Assembly (NCBI GenBank): GCA_028820505.1
Contig: JAPPIT010000061.1
Location: 19,667 to 83,666, forward strand
Direction of reading: 5' to 3'
Origin: Defluviicoccus sp.
GTDB lineage: Bacteria; Pseudomonadota; Alphaproteobacteria; MPNO01
Length of the DNA stretch: 64,000 bases
Shown: in pieces, positions 9,748 to 18,789 of the stretch
How the letters are laid out: every line of letters begins with the position of its first letter
How positions within the stretch are numbered: the stretch's first letter is position 1
Position numbers and translations under genes: made by a program
The notes under the pieces: generated by a model
Told to the model about the DNA's origin: nothing
The model's input: the letters and a program-made list of their open reading frames with translations, nothing else
Database searches by the model: none

Positions 9748-10440
9748 TCAACACGGCGGCGCGAGGTCTTCCAGCCAGCCCGCGATGTCGTGGGTCTGGT
9801 GGTGGATGTGCGGCCCCGCCGCCGCGTCCTCGTCCCAGGCGGCGCCCGTGCGCACCCAGACCGTTGTCATTCCCATCTCGGCCGCGGGCTCCAGGTTATA
9901 GGGGATGTCGTCCACCATCACCGCCTTCTCCGCATCGATGCCGTAGCGGGCGCACAGATCCCGGTAGCTCTCGATCGCCGGCTTGGGGCGGTATCCGGCG
10001 GCCTCGATGTCGTAGACCGCGTCGAAATGCTCGCTCAACGACAGGATGTCGAGCACGAGCCTCGCGTGGCTCGCGAACGCGTTGGTATAGATCACCTTGC
10101 GCCCGTGGAGCGCCGCGATCGCGTCCTGCAGCCGCCGGTCGGGCTTGAGCCCGGAATAGTCGAGACCGCCGCCCATACGGGTCTCGTACACCCGGGGATC
10201 GAGCCCGTGATTGACCATCAGCCCGCGCAGCGTCAGGCCGAATTTGCGGAAATACTCTTTCTGGATTGCGTAGGCCGCGTCCCGGTCGACGCCGAGGAAC
10301 TCCGACACGAAGTCGCGCATCCGCCTGTCCAGCTCGGCATACATCGGCGGCGGCACCCGGTAGAGCGTGTTGTCGAGATCGAACACCCAAGTCTCGACCT
10401 CGCCCAGGCCACCGGTTCCGTTGTCGCGATCCTGTCCCAT
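9748..10440 (-). CDS. HAD-family hydrolase, pyrimidine 5'-nucleotidase type
   Basis: 230-aa haloacid dehalogenase fold phosphatase. Motif I is VFDLDNTLYR (nucleophile Asp and acid/base Asp), motif II YTNAF, the motif III Lys is in GYRPKPA, and motif IV is VMVDDIPYNL. The layout and length match the Sdt1-like pyrimidine 5'-nucleotidases that often sit next to argB or dapD in alphaproteobacteria. The exact substrate is inferred from family resemblance only. It lies between argB and dapD on the same strand with gaps of 26 and 59 bases. Confidence 0.82.
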   Translation of the reverse strand: MGQDRDNGTGGLGEVETWVFDLDNTLYRVPPPMYAELDRRMRDFVSEFLGVDRDAAYAIQKEYFRKFGLTLRGLMVNHGLDPRVYETRMGGGLDYSGLKPDRRLQDAIAALHGRKVIYTNAFASHARLVLDILSLSEHFDAVYDIEAAGYRPKPAIESYRDLCARYGIDAEKAVMVDDIPYNLEPAAEMGMTTVWVRTGAAWDEDAAAGPHIHHQTHDIAGWLEDLAPPC

Positions 10441-10466
10441 GGATTCGAAGTCCCGACCCGGGCGCG

Positions 10467-11393
10467 TCAGGCGGCGGAGGGCTTGCGCTCCGCGCGGATC
10501 AGGGTTCCGACGCCGCGCTCGGTGAACACTTCGAGCAGGATCGCGTGCGGCACCCGCCCGTCGAGGATGATCGCGGCATCCACCGAGTTCTCGACGGCGT
10601 CGACGCAGGTCTCGATCTTGGGGATCATGCCGCCGGTGATCGACCCCTCGCGGATGCCTTCGCGCGCTTCCTGCGCCGTCATCTCGGCGATCGGGTTGCC
10701 CTCGCGGTCGAGCACGCCTTCGATGTCGGTCAGCATGAAGAGCCGCGCCGCCCCCATGGCGGCGGCGATGGCGCCCGCGACCGTATCGCCGTTGATGTTG
10801 TAGGTGGTGCCGTCCTCGCCGACGCCGATCGGAGCGACGACCGGGATGATCGAGGACCGCTCCAGGGTCAGCAGCACCTCGGCGTTGATCGCCACGGGCT
10901 CGCCGACCAGGCCCAGGTCGAGCACCTTCTCGATGTTGGAGTCCGACTGCCGGTCGACCTTGCGCAGCTTGCGCGCGCGGACCAGGTCGCCGTCCTTGCC
11001 CGACAGGCCGACGGCGACCCCGCCGGCCCGGTTGATCGCGGTGACGATCTGCTTGTTGATCGAGCCGCTCAGGACCATCTCGACGATCTCGACCGTCGCC
11101 TGGTCGGTCACCCGGAGCCCGCTGACGAAATCGCTCTTGATCTTGAGCCGCTCCAGCATCTCGCCGATCTGCGGCCCGCCGCCGTGGACCACGATGGGGT
11201 CGATGCCGATCCGCTTCAAGAGGACGATGTCGTGCGCGAACTGCGCGGCGAGCGAGGGATCGCCCATCGCATGCCCGCCGTATTTCACCACGAAGGTGCG
11301 CCCGGCATAGACCTGCATGTAGGGCAGCGCCTCGGAAAGCGTGGCGGCCTTCTCGAGCCACGTCGCGCGCTCGGTGTCGGGGGGCCTGACCAT
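10467..11393 (-). CDS. argB: Acetylglutamate kinase
   Basis: Second step of arginine/ornithine synthesis: phosphorylates N-acetylglutamate; cytoplasmic, 308 aa. Visible are the Gly-rich VVKYGGHAMGD and VVHGGGPQIG (ATP and substrate loops), INGDTVAGAIAAAMGA and the C-terminal GGMIPKIETCVDAV with LEVFTERGVGTLI. The start ATG at 11393 lies 11 bases after engB ends. The extended N-terminal helix (about 25 residues before VVKYGG) is the kind seen in arginine-sensitive, hexameric enzymes, so feedback inhibition by arginine is plausible. Confidence 0.95.
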   Translation of the reverse strand: MVRPPDTERATWLEKAATLSEALPYMQVYAGRTFVVKYGGHAMGDPSLAAQFAHDIVLLKRIGIDPIVVHGGGPQIGEMLERLKIKSDFVSGLRVTDQATVEIVEMVLSGSINKQIVTAINRAGGVAVGLSGKDGDLVRARKLRKVDRQSDSNIEKVLDLGLVGEPVAINAEVLLTLERSSIIPVVAPIGVGEDGTTYNINGDTVAGAIAAAMGAARLFMLTDIEGVLDREGNPIAEMTAQEAREGIREGSITGGMIPKIETCVDAVENSVDAAIILDGRVPHAILLEVFTERGVGTLIRAERKPSAA

Positions 11394-11404
11394 GGCGCGG
11401 CACT

Positions 11405-12088
11405 CTAGCCCAGGGGTGCCGCACTCGCCAGCGCGGCAAGCTCGGCCCTGAGCTCGGGAATCCCGGCCTGCGTCCGCGCGCTGGTGACGATCAGCCGGGG
11501 ATGGGCGGCGATCTGCCTGGCGAGGTCCGTGCGCACCTCGTCCTCCCTGTCCCCCAACGCGTTCTCGCTCGTCTTGTCCGCCTTGGTGAGCACGCCCTGG
11601 AACGACACTCCGGCCTCGTCCAGCATCGTCATCAGCGCGCGGTCGCTCTCGTGCAGCCCGTGCCGGGAGTCGACAAGGAGGCAGAGCCGCTTGAGCCCGG
11701 CCCGCCCTCTCAGATAGTCCCGCACCAGCCGGTTCCACTGCGCGATGTCCGCCTTCGACGCCCGGGCGTAGCCGTAGCCCGGCAGGTCGACGAGCATCAG
11801 CCGGCCGCCGAGATCGAAGAAATTGAGTTGCCGGGTGCGCCCCGGCGTGCGCGATGTCCGCGCCAGCGACCGCCGGCCGGTGAGCGCGTTGATCAGGGTC
11901 GACTTGCCGACATTGGACCGGCCCGCGAAGGCGATTTCGGGCGGGCCGGGCGGCGGGAGCGCATCGATCGCGGCGATGCCCGCCACGAAGTCGCAGCGCC
12001 CGGCGAACAGGCGGCGCCCGCGCTCGATCGCCGCTTCCGCGTCGTCGCCGTTCTCGGTCGCGATCCGGGGATCGACGGTCTCGCCCAC
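11405..12088 (-). CDS. engB: Ribosome biogenesis GTP-binding protein EngB
   Basis: GTPase of the YihA/YsxC family needed for large-subunit ribosome assembly. G1 is GRSNVGKSTL, the G2 region is RTSRTPGRTRQLNFF, G3 is DLPGYGYA, G4 is TKADK and G5 is TSA. No ATG exists between yidC and the domain. I place the start at GTG 12088 (227 aa) because GGGAG lies 7 bases upstream, giving 14 bases between the yidC stop and this start. It is co-oriented with yidC and argB. Confidence 0.93.
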   Translation of the reverse strand: MGETVDPRIATENGDDAEAAIERGRRLFAGRCDFVAGIAAIDALPPPGPPEIAFAGRSNVGKSTLINALTGRRSLARTSRTPGRTRQLNFFDLGGRLMLVDLPGYGYARASKADIAQWNRLVRDYLRGRAGLKRLCLLVDSRHGLHESDRALMTMLDEAGVSFQGVLTKADKTSENALGDREDEVRTDLARQIAAHPRLIVTSARTQAGIPELRAELAALASAAPLG

Positions 12089-12102
12089 CGCGCGGCTCCC
12101 GT

Positions 12103-14079
12103 TCAGGACGCGCTGCGCCTCGGTTTCTTGCGCCTGTTGTTGCCGGCGCGGCGTTTCGGCCGGGGCGGCGGCGCGTCGCCGGCCGGGCTCTCCTTGCGCC
12201 GTTTCCCCTTCGCCTTCGCCGGTCCGGACGCCTGCTTGCCGCCCGCGGGCGCGCCCGCGCCGGGCGGGGTCTTGCCGCCCGGCAGCGCGACCGTCTGGCC
12301 CGACATCGTGACCCCCATCTGGCGCATGATGATCCACTGCTGGGCGATGGAAAGAAGGTTGTTCCACGCCCAGTAGATCACCAGACCGGCCGGGAACTGC
12401 CCCAGCATGAAGGTGAAGACGATGGGCAGCATCAGGAAGATCTTGGCCTGGGTCGGATCGGCCGGCTGCGGGTTCAGCTTCTGCTGCAGGTACATGGTCC
12501 CGCCCATGATGAGCGGCCAGATCCCGATATTCGCGATCTGGAGAATCTCGGGGATCGACCACTCGATCAGCCCGAACGCGGTCAGAATCCCGAGCGGGTC
12601 GGGAGCGGAGAGGTCCTGGATCCAGCCGAAGAACGGCGCGTGGCGCATCTCGATGGAGACGAACAGCACCTTGTAGAGGGCGAAGAAGACCGGGATCTGG
12701 ATCAGGATGGGGAAGCAGCCGCTGACCGGATTGGCGTTCTCCTTCTTGTAGAGCGCCATCATCTCCTGGTTCTGGCGCTGCCGGTCCTCCTTGAAGCGGT
12801 CGCGGATCTTCATCATCTCGGGCTGGAGCTTCTTCAGCCGGCTCATCGCCCGGTAGGACTTGTTGGCGAGCGGGAAGAACGCAATCTTGATCAGCACGGT
12901 GAGCAGCAGGATCGCCACCCCGAAATTGCCGATCATCCGGTTGAAGTATTCGAGCACGTAGAAGATCGGCTTGGTCAGGAAGTAGAACCAGCCGAAATCG
13001 ACCGCGAGATCGAAATTGACGATGCCGAGTTCCTCCTCGTAGGCATCGAGCAGGCGGACCTCCTTGGCGCCCGCGAACAGAAGCTCGCTCACCTCGATCG
13101 TCGCTCCCGGCTGGACCGTCTGCTGCTCGCCCAGCGTGTCGACCTGATACTTGTCGCGACGGTCCTGGAGAGTATGGACGAACCGGCTCGCGATGCTCTC
13201 CTTTTGATCCGGAATCAGGGCCGCCAGCCAATACTTGTCGGTGATGCCGATCCAGCCCCCAACGCTGGTCTGCGCGATCCTGCCGTCGTCGGCGTCGGAA
13301 ACGTCGTCGTAGTCGATTTCCTTCAGCGTTTCGCCGAAGACGCCGAGCAGCCCCTCGTGCAGGATCCAGAAACCGAAGACGTCCGGCGTGTCGGTCCGCG
13401 AGATCAGCCCGTAGGGCCGGAGCGCCACGGAGCGCTCGCCGCGATTGGTCACGCGCTGGGTGACCCTGAACATGTAGTTGGGGTCGAGCGCGATTTCCTG
13501 GGTGAAGATCAACCCGGCCCCGTTGTTCCAGGTGAGAACGACCGGACTGTCCGGTTCGAGCGTGGTCTTCGTGGTCGTCCACACTGTCTGCGGCGACGGA
13601 GTTGCGACATTGGGGTCGGTCGGCACCCAGCCGAACTGGGCGAAATACGGCGATCCCGCCCCCGGCGGTTGAAACAGCTTGATCTGCGGACTGTCCTCCT
13701 CGAGCGTCTCGCGGTAGTCGGTGAGCAGCAGGTCGTCGATCCGCGCGCCCTTGAGGGACAGCGAACCCTCGACCCGGCTCGAGACGATCCGCACACGGGG
13801 CTCCGACGCCGCGGCGGAGGGTGCCGATACCGGGGCGCCCGGAACGCCGGCCGTCCCGCCCGGCACACCGGGGAGCGCGGGCACGCCACCGGATGCCTCT
13901 GGCGGCGGGGTCGCGGGCTTGGCGGTCTCGACCGTCTCGCCGGCCGCCTTGCGTTCCGCTTCTGCGGCCTGCTGCGCGGCGCGCTGCTTTTCGAGGCGCG
14001 GCTGTTCGATCAGGATCTGGTAGCCGAGCAGGATCGACACCGAGACGACGATCGCCAGCAGGAGATTGCGCTGATCCAT
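12103..14079 (-). CDS. yidC: Membrane protein insertase YidC
   Basis: Inserts and folds inner-membrane proteins with or without SecYEG; 658 aa. TM1 is at residues about 6-22 (LLLAIVVSVSILLGYQIL). A Pro/Ala/Gly-rich linker and the large periplasmic beta-sandwich P1 domain follow. The five-TM core starts at FYFLTKPIFYVLEYFN and includes PVSGCFPILIQIPVFFALY and QFPAGLVIYWAWNNLLSI. The C-tail is highly basic (ends RRAGNNRRKKPRRSAS), as is usual in alphaproteobacteria, where it helps bind ribosomes. ATG overlaps the yidD stop (TGATG). Confidence 0.96.
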   Translation of the reverse strand: MDQRNLLLAIVVSVSILLGYQILIEQPRLEKQRAAQQAAEAERKAAGETVETAKPATPPPEASGGVPALPGVPGGTAGVPGAPVSAPSAAASEPRVRIVSSRVEGSLSLKGARIDDLLLTDYRETLEEDSPQIKLFQPPGAGSPYFAQFGWVPTDPNVATPSPQTVWTTTKTTLEPDSPVVLTWNNGAGLIFTQEIALDPNYMFRVTQRVTNRGERSVALRPYGLISRTDTPDVFGFWILHEGLLGVFGETLKEIDYDDVSDADDGRIAQTSVGGWIGITDKYWLAALIPDQKESIASRFVHTLQDRRDKYQVDTLGEQQTVQPGATIEVSELLFAGAKEVRLLDAYEEELGIVNFDLAVDFGWFYFLTKPIFYVLEYFNRMIGNFGVAILLLTVLIKIAFFPLANKSYRAMSRLKKLQPEMMKIRDRFKEDRQRQNQEMMALYKKENANPVSGCFPILIQIPVFFALYKVLFVSIEMRHAPFFGWIQDLSAPDPLGILTAFGLIEWSIPEILQIANIGIWPLIMGGTMYLQQKLNPQPADPTQAKIFLMLPIVFTFMLGQFPAGLVIYWAWNNLLSIAQQWIIMRQMGVTMSGQTVALPGGKTPPGAGAPAGGKQASGPAKAKGKRRKESPAGDAPPPRPKRRAGNNRRKKPRRSAS

Positions 14080-14351
14080 CACTTCGGCGCCGCCCCCGAC
14101 ACGCGCCGCCAGGGCGGGCGGACGCGCTCCGGCACCGGGTCGAAGCCGCAGCCGCCCCAGGGGTTGCATCTGACGATACGCGCAAGCGCGAGCCAGAGGC
14201 CGAGCAGCGGTCCGTGGCGGTCGATCGCCTGGATCGCGTAGCCGGAGCAGGTCGGCTGGTACCGGCAATTGGCCGGCAGCACCGGCGAGACCAGCCAGCG
14301 ATAGGCCCAGATGGGCGCCTTCAGGAGGCCGGAGACCGCCTTGCCGGTCAC
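14079..14351 (-). CDS. yidD: Membrane protein insertion efficiency factor YidD
   Basis: 90 aa, amphipathic inner-membrane-associated protein that aids YidC-dependent insertion. Diagnostic residues are the Cys-rich blocks CRYQPTCSGYAIQAI and RIVRCNPWGGCGFDPVP. The start is GTG at 14351, overlapping the rnpA stop (GTGA), and the stop overlaps yidC, so the whole rpmH-rnpA-yidD-yidC set is tightly coupled. Confidence 0.95.
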   Translation of the reverse strand: MTGKAVSGLLKAPIWAYRWLVSPVLPANCRYQPTCSGYAIQAIDRHGPLLGLWLALARIVRCNPWGGCGFDPVPERVRPPWRRVSGAAPK

Positions 14352-14737
14352 GCCCTGCCCCGTTCCGGGCGGCGTGACGCACCCGCGTCCGACAGCGCGG
14401 CGTCGGTGCGTAGGAGCGCCGTCTCCAGGTCGCCCACCAGCGCCGTGAAGGGGCGCGACACCGTCTCCCGCCGGCCGATCAGCACATAGTCCCTGCCTCG
14501 CCGCGCGCCCTCGCCCAGCACGCGCTCGGCCGCCGCGCGCAGCCGACGGCGCGCCCGGTTGCGCCGCACCGCGTTGCCGACCTTGCGGCTGACCGTGAAA
14601 CCGACCCGGACTCCCCGGTCGGCGGACTCGGCTTCGGCGCTCGGCCGGACCTGGAGAATCAGCCCGGGCGTCACGGATTTGGTGCCGCTCCGCGCCGCGC
14701 GCAGGAAATCGCGCCGCTTTTTCAGGGTTGGGAGCAC
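14348..14737 (-). CDS. rnpA: Ribonuclease P protein component
   Basis: Protein subunit of RNase P, which matures tRNA 5' ends. The core RNR motif is VGNAVRRNRARRRLRAA, preceded by GVRVGFTVSRK and the N-terminal TLKKRRDFLRA. The frame is open to an ATG at 14827 that lies inside rpmH. I choose GTG 14737 (129 aa), which starts 10 bases after the rpmH stop and gives the family-typical N-terminus. In many alphaproteobacteria these two genes do overlap, so the longer form is not fully excluded. Confidence 0.92.
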   Translation of the reverse strand: MLPTLKKRRDFLRAARSGTKSVTPGLILQVRPSAEAESADRGVRVGFTVSRKVGNAVRRNRARRRLRAAAERVLGEGARRGRDYVLIGRRETVSRPFTALVGDLETALLRTDAALSDAGASRRPERGRA

Positions 14738-14747
14738 AACCGCGCGC

Positions 14748-14882
14748 TCAAGCCGAGAGACGCTTGCGACCCTTGGCGCGGCGGTTCGACAGGATCCTGC
14801 GGCCGCCGACGGTTGCGCGTCGGGCACGAAATCCGTGGCGCCGCTTGCGGACCAGCACGCTCGGCTGATAAGTGCGTTTCAA
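14748..14882 (-). CDS. rpmH: 50S ribosomal protein L34
   Basis: 44-residue ribosomal protein, beginning [18 protein letters not shown] and ending [11 protein letters not shown], the full canonical L34 sequence. The start codon is TTG (14882-14880); no ATG is possible at this position. It is the first gene of the rpmH-rnpA-yidD-yidC-engB series and lies behind a strong sigma70-type promoter. Confidence 0.97.
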   Translation of the reverse strand: MKRTYQPSVLVRKRRHGFRARRATVGGRRILSNRRAKGRKRLSA

Positions 14883-14926
14883 GGCGAGAGACTCCAAGCT
14901 CGGACAGGGTCCGAAACGAGGCTCGC

Positions 14927-14955
14927 TGTATAGGGTCTCCTCGCGGGCGAGTCAA
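14927..14955 (-). promoter_or_regulatory. Sigma70-type promoter of rpmH operon
   Basis: On the minus strand TTGACT (14955-14950) is separated by exactly 17 bases from TATACA (14932-14927), matching five and five of six consensus bases. The predicted transcript start is about 40 bases before the TTG of rpmH. This is the best-looking promoter in the window and fits a highly expressed ribosomal protein gene. Confidence 0.8.
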
Positions 14956-14980
14956 TGCGCGGCGCCGGCCACCCCGCGCG

Positions 14981-16612
14981 CTAAGGAACCTCCACGCCCG
15001 GCGGGTAGAGCGAGACCACACGTTCGCCGCCGAAGGTCTGCCAACCGACCAGCTCGTCGGGATCCTCGAGGTGGAGCTCGAAAACCACCTCGCGGGAGGC
15101 GTCGCGCTTCATCTCGCGGACCCTGGTCCAGTAGGGCATGTCGTTGGGGTGCCATTCCTCGCGCTTCCACTCGTTCCAGGTGAGGTCCCGAACGTGGCAG
15201 CTCAGGGTGAGCTGTTCGCGCATCGGCAGGCAGATCGAATCGACGATCAGCATGTTGTCGTTGGGCAGCCGGTGGGCGTCGCCCATCGCCCAGGAGATCA
15301 CGCGCTCGGGGTCGTCGTCGTCCGACGACGTCCAAGCCTCGCGGACGGTGCCCCGCTCCTCGTCGACCTCGTACTCGACCGCCCGGGCGAAGCATTCGTG
15401 CGGCGCGGCCTGCGGATCGTAGGGCTGCGCACGGCAGATCCCGTTGTCGTACATCAGGATCGTGCCGTCGATCGTCACCCGGGGGTTGTGCCCGTGATAG
15501 TGCCAGCGGAGCTCGTGGGCGGGGTCCAGCAGCTTCTCCTTCTGGGGACTCTTCCAGTTGCCGTGGTCGCCGAGTATCCATTTGATCCCGCCCGACGCCT
15601 TGTCGATCTTGATAATCGCGTCCTGGTGGCGGAGCGAGACGATCACGCTGTCGTCCCGGGGGTCGTAGGCGATGCCGTTGCCGTGGGTCCAGTCGAGATG
15701 GTGCGGGAAGCCGCGGTTGTGCCAGTAGACCTCCATCAGGTGGTAGGACCAGCGATAGACGTCGAGATGGTCGAACGTGTCCCAGGTCCAGACGATGTCG
15801 CCCTCGGGCGTGAATTCCACGAACCGGTCGCCGACGACGGGCTGGGCCTTGCGCGGCGCGTCGGGGTCGGTCTCGCTGGTGAAGTAATTCTCGATCGTCC
15901 GCGCGTTCGCGGTCATCGCCAGGAAGTTTCCGTTGGGCATCTGGTGCGGCTGGTGGTGCAGGCTCGCCGCCTCGATCGGGATCGCGCCCTCGACCGGGCC
16001 GAAGGGCCGGCCGGAGGCGTAGAACATGCGGACGACCCGTCCGGTCATGTCCATCTCGACCGACCGGAAATCCACGTGGTGGAAGAAGAGGTTGCCGTTC
16101 GACATCTGCGTGACGCCCGCGATGCGGGCATCCGACACGTAGTACCAGACCACCTCCCCTTCCCCGTCGACCGCCATCAGCATGCCCCACCGGGTGGTGA
16201 AGCGGACCTGGGCCGGCGTCATGAAGGTCTGGCGGACGTTCGCCGTGCGCCGCACGCTCAGCAGCGTGAAGCCGGGCTGCATCTCCGAGGTCCGCGCGAC
16301 CTTCGTCGAGATCGTCGGCCACACCGCGCTGTCGGCGGGAAGCGGCGGGGTGCGGTAGGTCAGCGCGACCGGCCCGGCATCGCCTGCGGCGACCGTGATC
16401 CGGTGTTCGGTGTCGGCCCGCATGCCGACGATGGGCAGACCCTCCTCCGGATCGCGAGACGGGTCGTAGACGACCGAGCGGGTCCGCTTTCCGTCGTCGA
16501 CGGTTATCCTGGTGCGGACCGGCTCATCCGCCTTGAAACGGACCAGGGCGACGAGCGGCGCCCTCCCGTTGGGGTTCTTCTCGACGGTCGGCGGGGACAG
16601 GAGCTCGGTCAT
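14981..16612 (-). CDS. Arylsulfotransferase (ASST) family protein
   Basis: 543 aa, similar to aryl-sulfate sulfotransferases (PF05935-type beta-propeller enzymes that move sulfate between phenolic compounds). Recurrent Gly-Asn/Asp blade turns are seen (MSNGNLFFHHVDF, MPNGNFLAMTA, LDWTHGNGIAYDPRDD, WILGDHGNW, LRWHYHGHNPRV, MGDAHRLPNDNML). The many conserved His, for example HHVDF and HYHGHN, fit the family's His-based transfer. Unlike periplasmic ASSTs it shows no signal peptide. It lies 34 bases behind the TTT transporter permease on the same strand, suggesting the transporter brings in its substrate or product. Substrate unknown. Confidence 0.78.
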   Translation of the reverse strand: MTELLSPPTVEKNPNGRAPLVALVRFKADEPVRTRITVDDGKRTRSVVYDPSRDPEEGLPIVGMRADTEHRITVAAGDAGPVALTYRTPPLPADSAVWPTISTKVARTSEMQPGFTLLSVRRTANVRQTFMTPAQVRFTTRWGMLMAVDGEGEVVWYYVSDARIAGVTQMSNGNLFFHHVDFRSVEMDMTGRVVRMFYASGRPFGPVEGAIPIEAASLHHQPHQMPNGNFLAMTANARTIENYFTSETDPDAPRKAQPVVGDRFVEFTPEGDIVWTWDTFDHLDVYRWSYHLMEVYWHNRGFPHHLDWTHGNGIAYDPRDDSVIVSLRHQDAIIKIDKASGGIKWILGDHGNWKSPQKEKLLDPAHELRWHYHGHNPRVTIDGTILMYDNGICRAQPYDPQAAPHECFARAVEYEVDEERGTVREAWTSSDDDDPERVISWAMGDAHRLPNDNMLIVDSICLPMREQLTLSCHVRDLTWNEWKREEWHPNDMPYWTRVREMKRDASREVVFELHLEDPDELVGWQTFGGERVVSLYPPGVEVP

Positions 16613-16646
16613 GCCTGTTTTTCTCCGGTTGAGCGGCGGCCCGGCG

Positions 16647-18671
16647 TCACAGGATCAGCCACTCCGGCAGCCAGTCGGGAAGACCGGACGCGAACAGCGC
16701 GTGCGCGGCCGAATCGTGGAACGTCAGCCGTATGACGCGGTCGTAGAAGCCGACCAGAAGGCCCCACATGACGAGCGCGTAGCCGGCGCACACCGCCAGC
16801 CGCATCCGGCCCCAGACCCGCAGATAGGCGAACACGAATATCGGCAACGCGATCTTCATCCCCAGGACAAGGGTCGCCAGGATCGTCGCCGCCAGCCACG
16901 CCAGGAACCACGCCGAGCGCGCCAGCACCGCCTCCCGGGCGCCGTCGGCGATCGTCGCGCGCCCGGCCATGCCCGGACCGGCGCCCAGGGTGCGCGCATC
17001 GCGAAACAGCGCTGCGGCGGCGAGCGCGGCGCCCGGCGCCGCCATGACGAGGGGGAACTGGCCGACTTCGGCTTCCCAGCCTGCGGCGGTCCACGCCGCC
17101 GCGGCGAACGTCCCGAAGAACAGCAGCGAAACCGGAAACGACATCACCGGGTTTCTCGCCCGCCCCTCGCCGGCCCGGGGCGCGTCCGCTTGCGCGTTGG
17201 AGCGCAGCGTGCTGCGCGCCGAAAGGACGATCGTCAGGATCCCCAGCGCCAGAACGATGAGAACGATGGGGTTGGCGAGCCAGCCGATGCCGTCATAGGT
17301 CTTCATGCTGAGCAGGAACCGGTTCTCCACGATGGTCCCGAGGATCAGCCCGAGGATCAGCGGCGGCCGCGACCAGCCGCCCGCCTTCATCAGATAGCCG
17401 ACGACCCCGAACGCGAAGCACGTGACCCACGCCTCGATGGTCGAGAGACCGCCGAGCCACGACCCCATGAACACGAAGACGATGACGCCGGGCACCAGGA
17501 AGTGGCCCGGAACGAAGGCGAGCCTCGCCACCTGGCGGCTCCACATCATCAGCAACCCGGCCGCGACCACGTTGGCGATCACCAGCATCCACACCATCGA
17601 GAAGGTGATGTGGAGCTCGGTCGTCAGCATGTCGGGACCGGGCCGGATGTCCTGCAGGATGAGCGCGCTCAGGAGGATGGCGGTGCCGAGGCTGCCCGGG
17701 ATGGCGAAGGCCACGGCGGGGATCAGCGCGCCGCCCTTGGTCGCGTTGTTGGCGGCCTCGGGCGCGATCACGCCGCGGATATCGCCCTCGCCGAAGCGGG
17801 TCTTGTCGCGCGCCGACTGGACGGCGTGGCCGTAGGCGACCCAGTCGACGATGGCCGCCCCGAGTCCCGGCAGCATGCCGACATAGGTGCCGATGGCCGC
17901 GCAGCGCGTCGCCAGCCAGCCGTGGCGGACCGCATCGCGCACCCCGTCGCCGATGCTGCTGCCGGTATCCTGGCTCCGCATCTCCCGCGCGATGGAGATG
18001 TTGCGCGTCGCGAGCTCCATGAGCTCGGGAATCGCGAAGATGCCGAGCACCACGGGGATCAGCGGCAGGTCGTCGACGAGATATTCCAGGCCGAGCGAAT
18101 AACGCTCCTCCGCCACGGTCTGCGCCGCGCCGACGGTCGACAACAACAGGCCCATCGCCGCCGCGGCGAGGCCCTTGACCATCGATCCGCCGCTCAGAGC
18201 GCCCACCATCGCGAGCCCGAGCAGCGCGAGCGCGAAGATCTCGGGGGAGCCGAAGGCGAGGATGAGCGGCTGCACGATGGGGAGCGAAATCGCCAGCGCG
18301 ACCGCGCCGAAGACGCCGCCATAGGCCGATACCGCGAAAGCCGCGCCGAAGGCGCGCGGCGCCTCGCCCCGCTTGGCGAGCGGGTACCCGTCGAGGATGG
18401 TCGCCTGCGACGCCGCGGTGCCGGGGATGCCGAGCATGACCGAGGCGATGGTGTCGCTGGTGGTAGTGACGGCGAACAGGCCGAGCAGCAGCGCGATCGC
18501 GCTCAGCGGCTCCATGTCGAAGGTGAACGGGAGCAGCAGCAGCATCCCGATGATGCCGCCGAGCCCGGGCACCGCGCCGAGCCAGATGCCGATGAAGATC
18601 CCGAGCCCGAGGAACAGCAGGACCTGCAGCTCGAAGATCGAGTCCAGGCCGGTGAGCAGGGCCTCTAGCAT
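16647..18671 (-). CDS. tctA: Tripartite tricarboxylate transporter permease, TctA-TctB fusion
   Basis: 674-aa inner-membrane permease. Residues 1 to about 495 are the large TctA subunit (family about 500 aa), with conserved GAVPGLGGIIGMLLLLPFTF, TTSDTIASVMLGIPGTAAS and DGYPLAKRGEAPRAFGAAF. After a hydrophilic break (RSNAQADAPRAGEGRARN) another roughly four-helix domain of about 150 aa follows, matching the small TctB subunit in size and character, so both are fused. It works with the binding protein encoded upstream to import carboxylates or other organic anions driven by an ion gradient. The start ATG is at 18671. Confidence 0.88.
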   Translation of the reverse strand: MLEALLTGLDSIFELQVLLFLGLGIFIGIWLGAVPGLGGIIGMLLLLPFTFDMEPLSAIALLLGLFAVTTTSDTIASVMLGIPGTAASQATILDGYPLAKRGEAPRAFGAAFAVSAYGGVFGAVALAISLPIVQPLILAFGSPEIFALALLGLAMVGALSGGSMVKGLAAAAMGLLLSTVGAAQTVAEERYSLGLEYLVDDLPLIPVVLGIFAIPELMELATRNISIAREMRSQDTGSSIGDGVRDAVRHGWLATRCAAIGTYVGMLPGLGAAIVDWVAYGHAVQSARDKTRFGEGDIRGVIAPEAANNATKGGALIPAVAFAIPGSLGTAILLSALILQDIRPGPDMLTTELHITFSMVWMLVIANVVAAGLLMMWSRQVARLAFVPGHFLVPGVIVFVFMGSWLGGLSTIEAWVTCFAFGVVGYLMKAGGWSRPPLILGLILGTIVENRFLLSMKTYDGIGWLANPIVLIVLALGILTIVLSARSTLRSNAQADAPRAGEGRARNPVMSFPVSLLFFGTFAAAAWTAAGWEAEVGQFPLVMAAPGAALAAAALFRDARTLGAGPGMAGRATIADGAREAVLARSAWFLAWLAATILATLVLGMKIALPIFVFAYLRVWGRMRLAVCAGYALVMWGLLVGFYDRVIRLTFHDSAAHALFASGLPDWLPEWLIL

Positions 18672-18690
18672 GCGCGACCCCGGATGGCCG

Positions 18691-18779
18691 CCCTTCGATA
18701 CGCGGCTTCGCCGCTACTCAGGGTGAGGGAATCTCTTAAACCCTCATCCCGAGCAGGCGCGCAAGCGCCGTATCGAGGG
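18691..18779. repeat. Inverted-repeat intergenic element
   Basis: Two 39-base arms (18691-18729 and 18741-18779) form an imperfect inverted repeat: CCCTTCGATACG...GTGAGGG against CCCTCAT...CGTATCGAGGG. Each arm holds its own small hairpin (GCGGCTTCGCCGC and GGCGCGCAAGCGCC). Elements of this general look are dispersed in many alphaproteobacterial genomes. It lies between tctC and tctA, where a stable hairpin could lower expression of the permease relative to the binding protein. Confidence 0.65.
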
Positions 18780-18789
18780 ACCTCACCGG

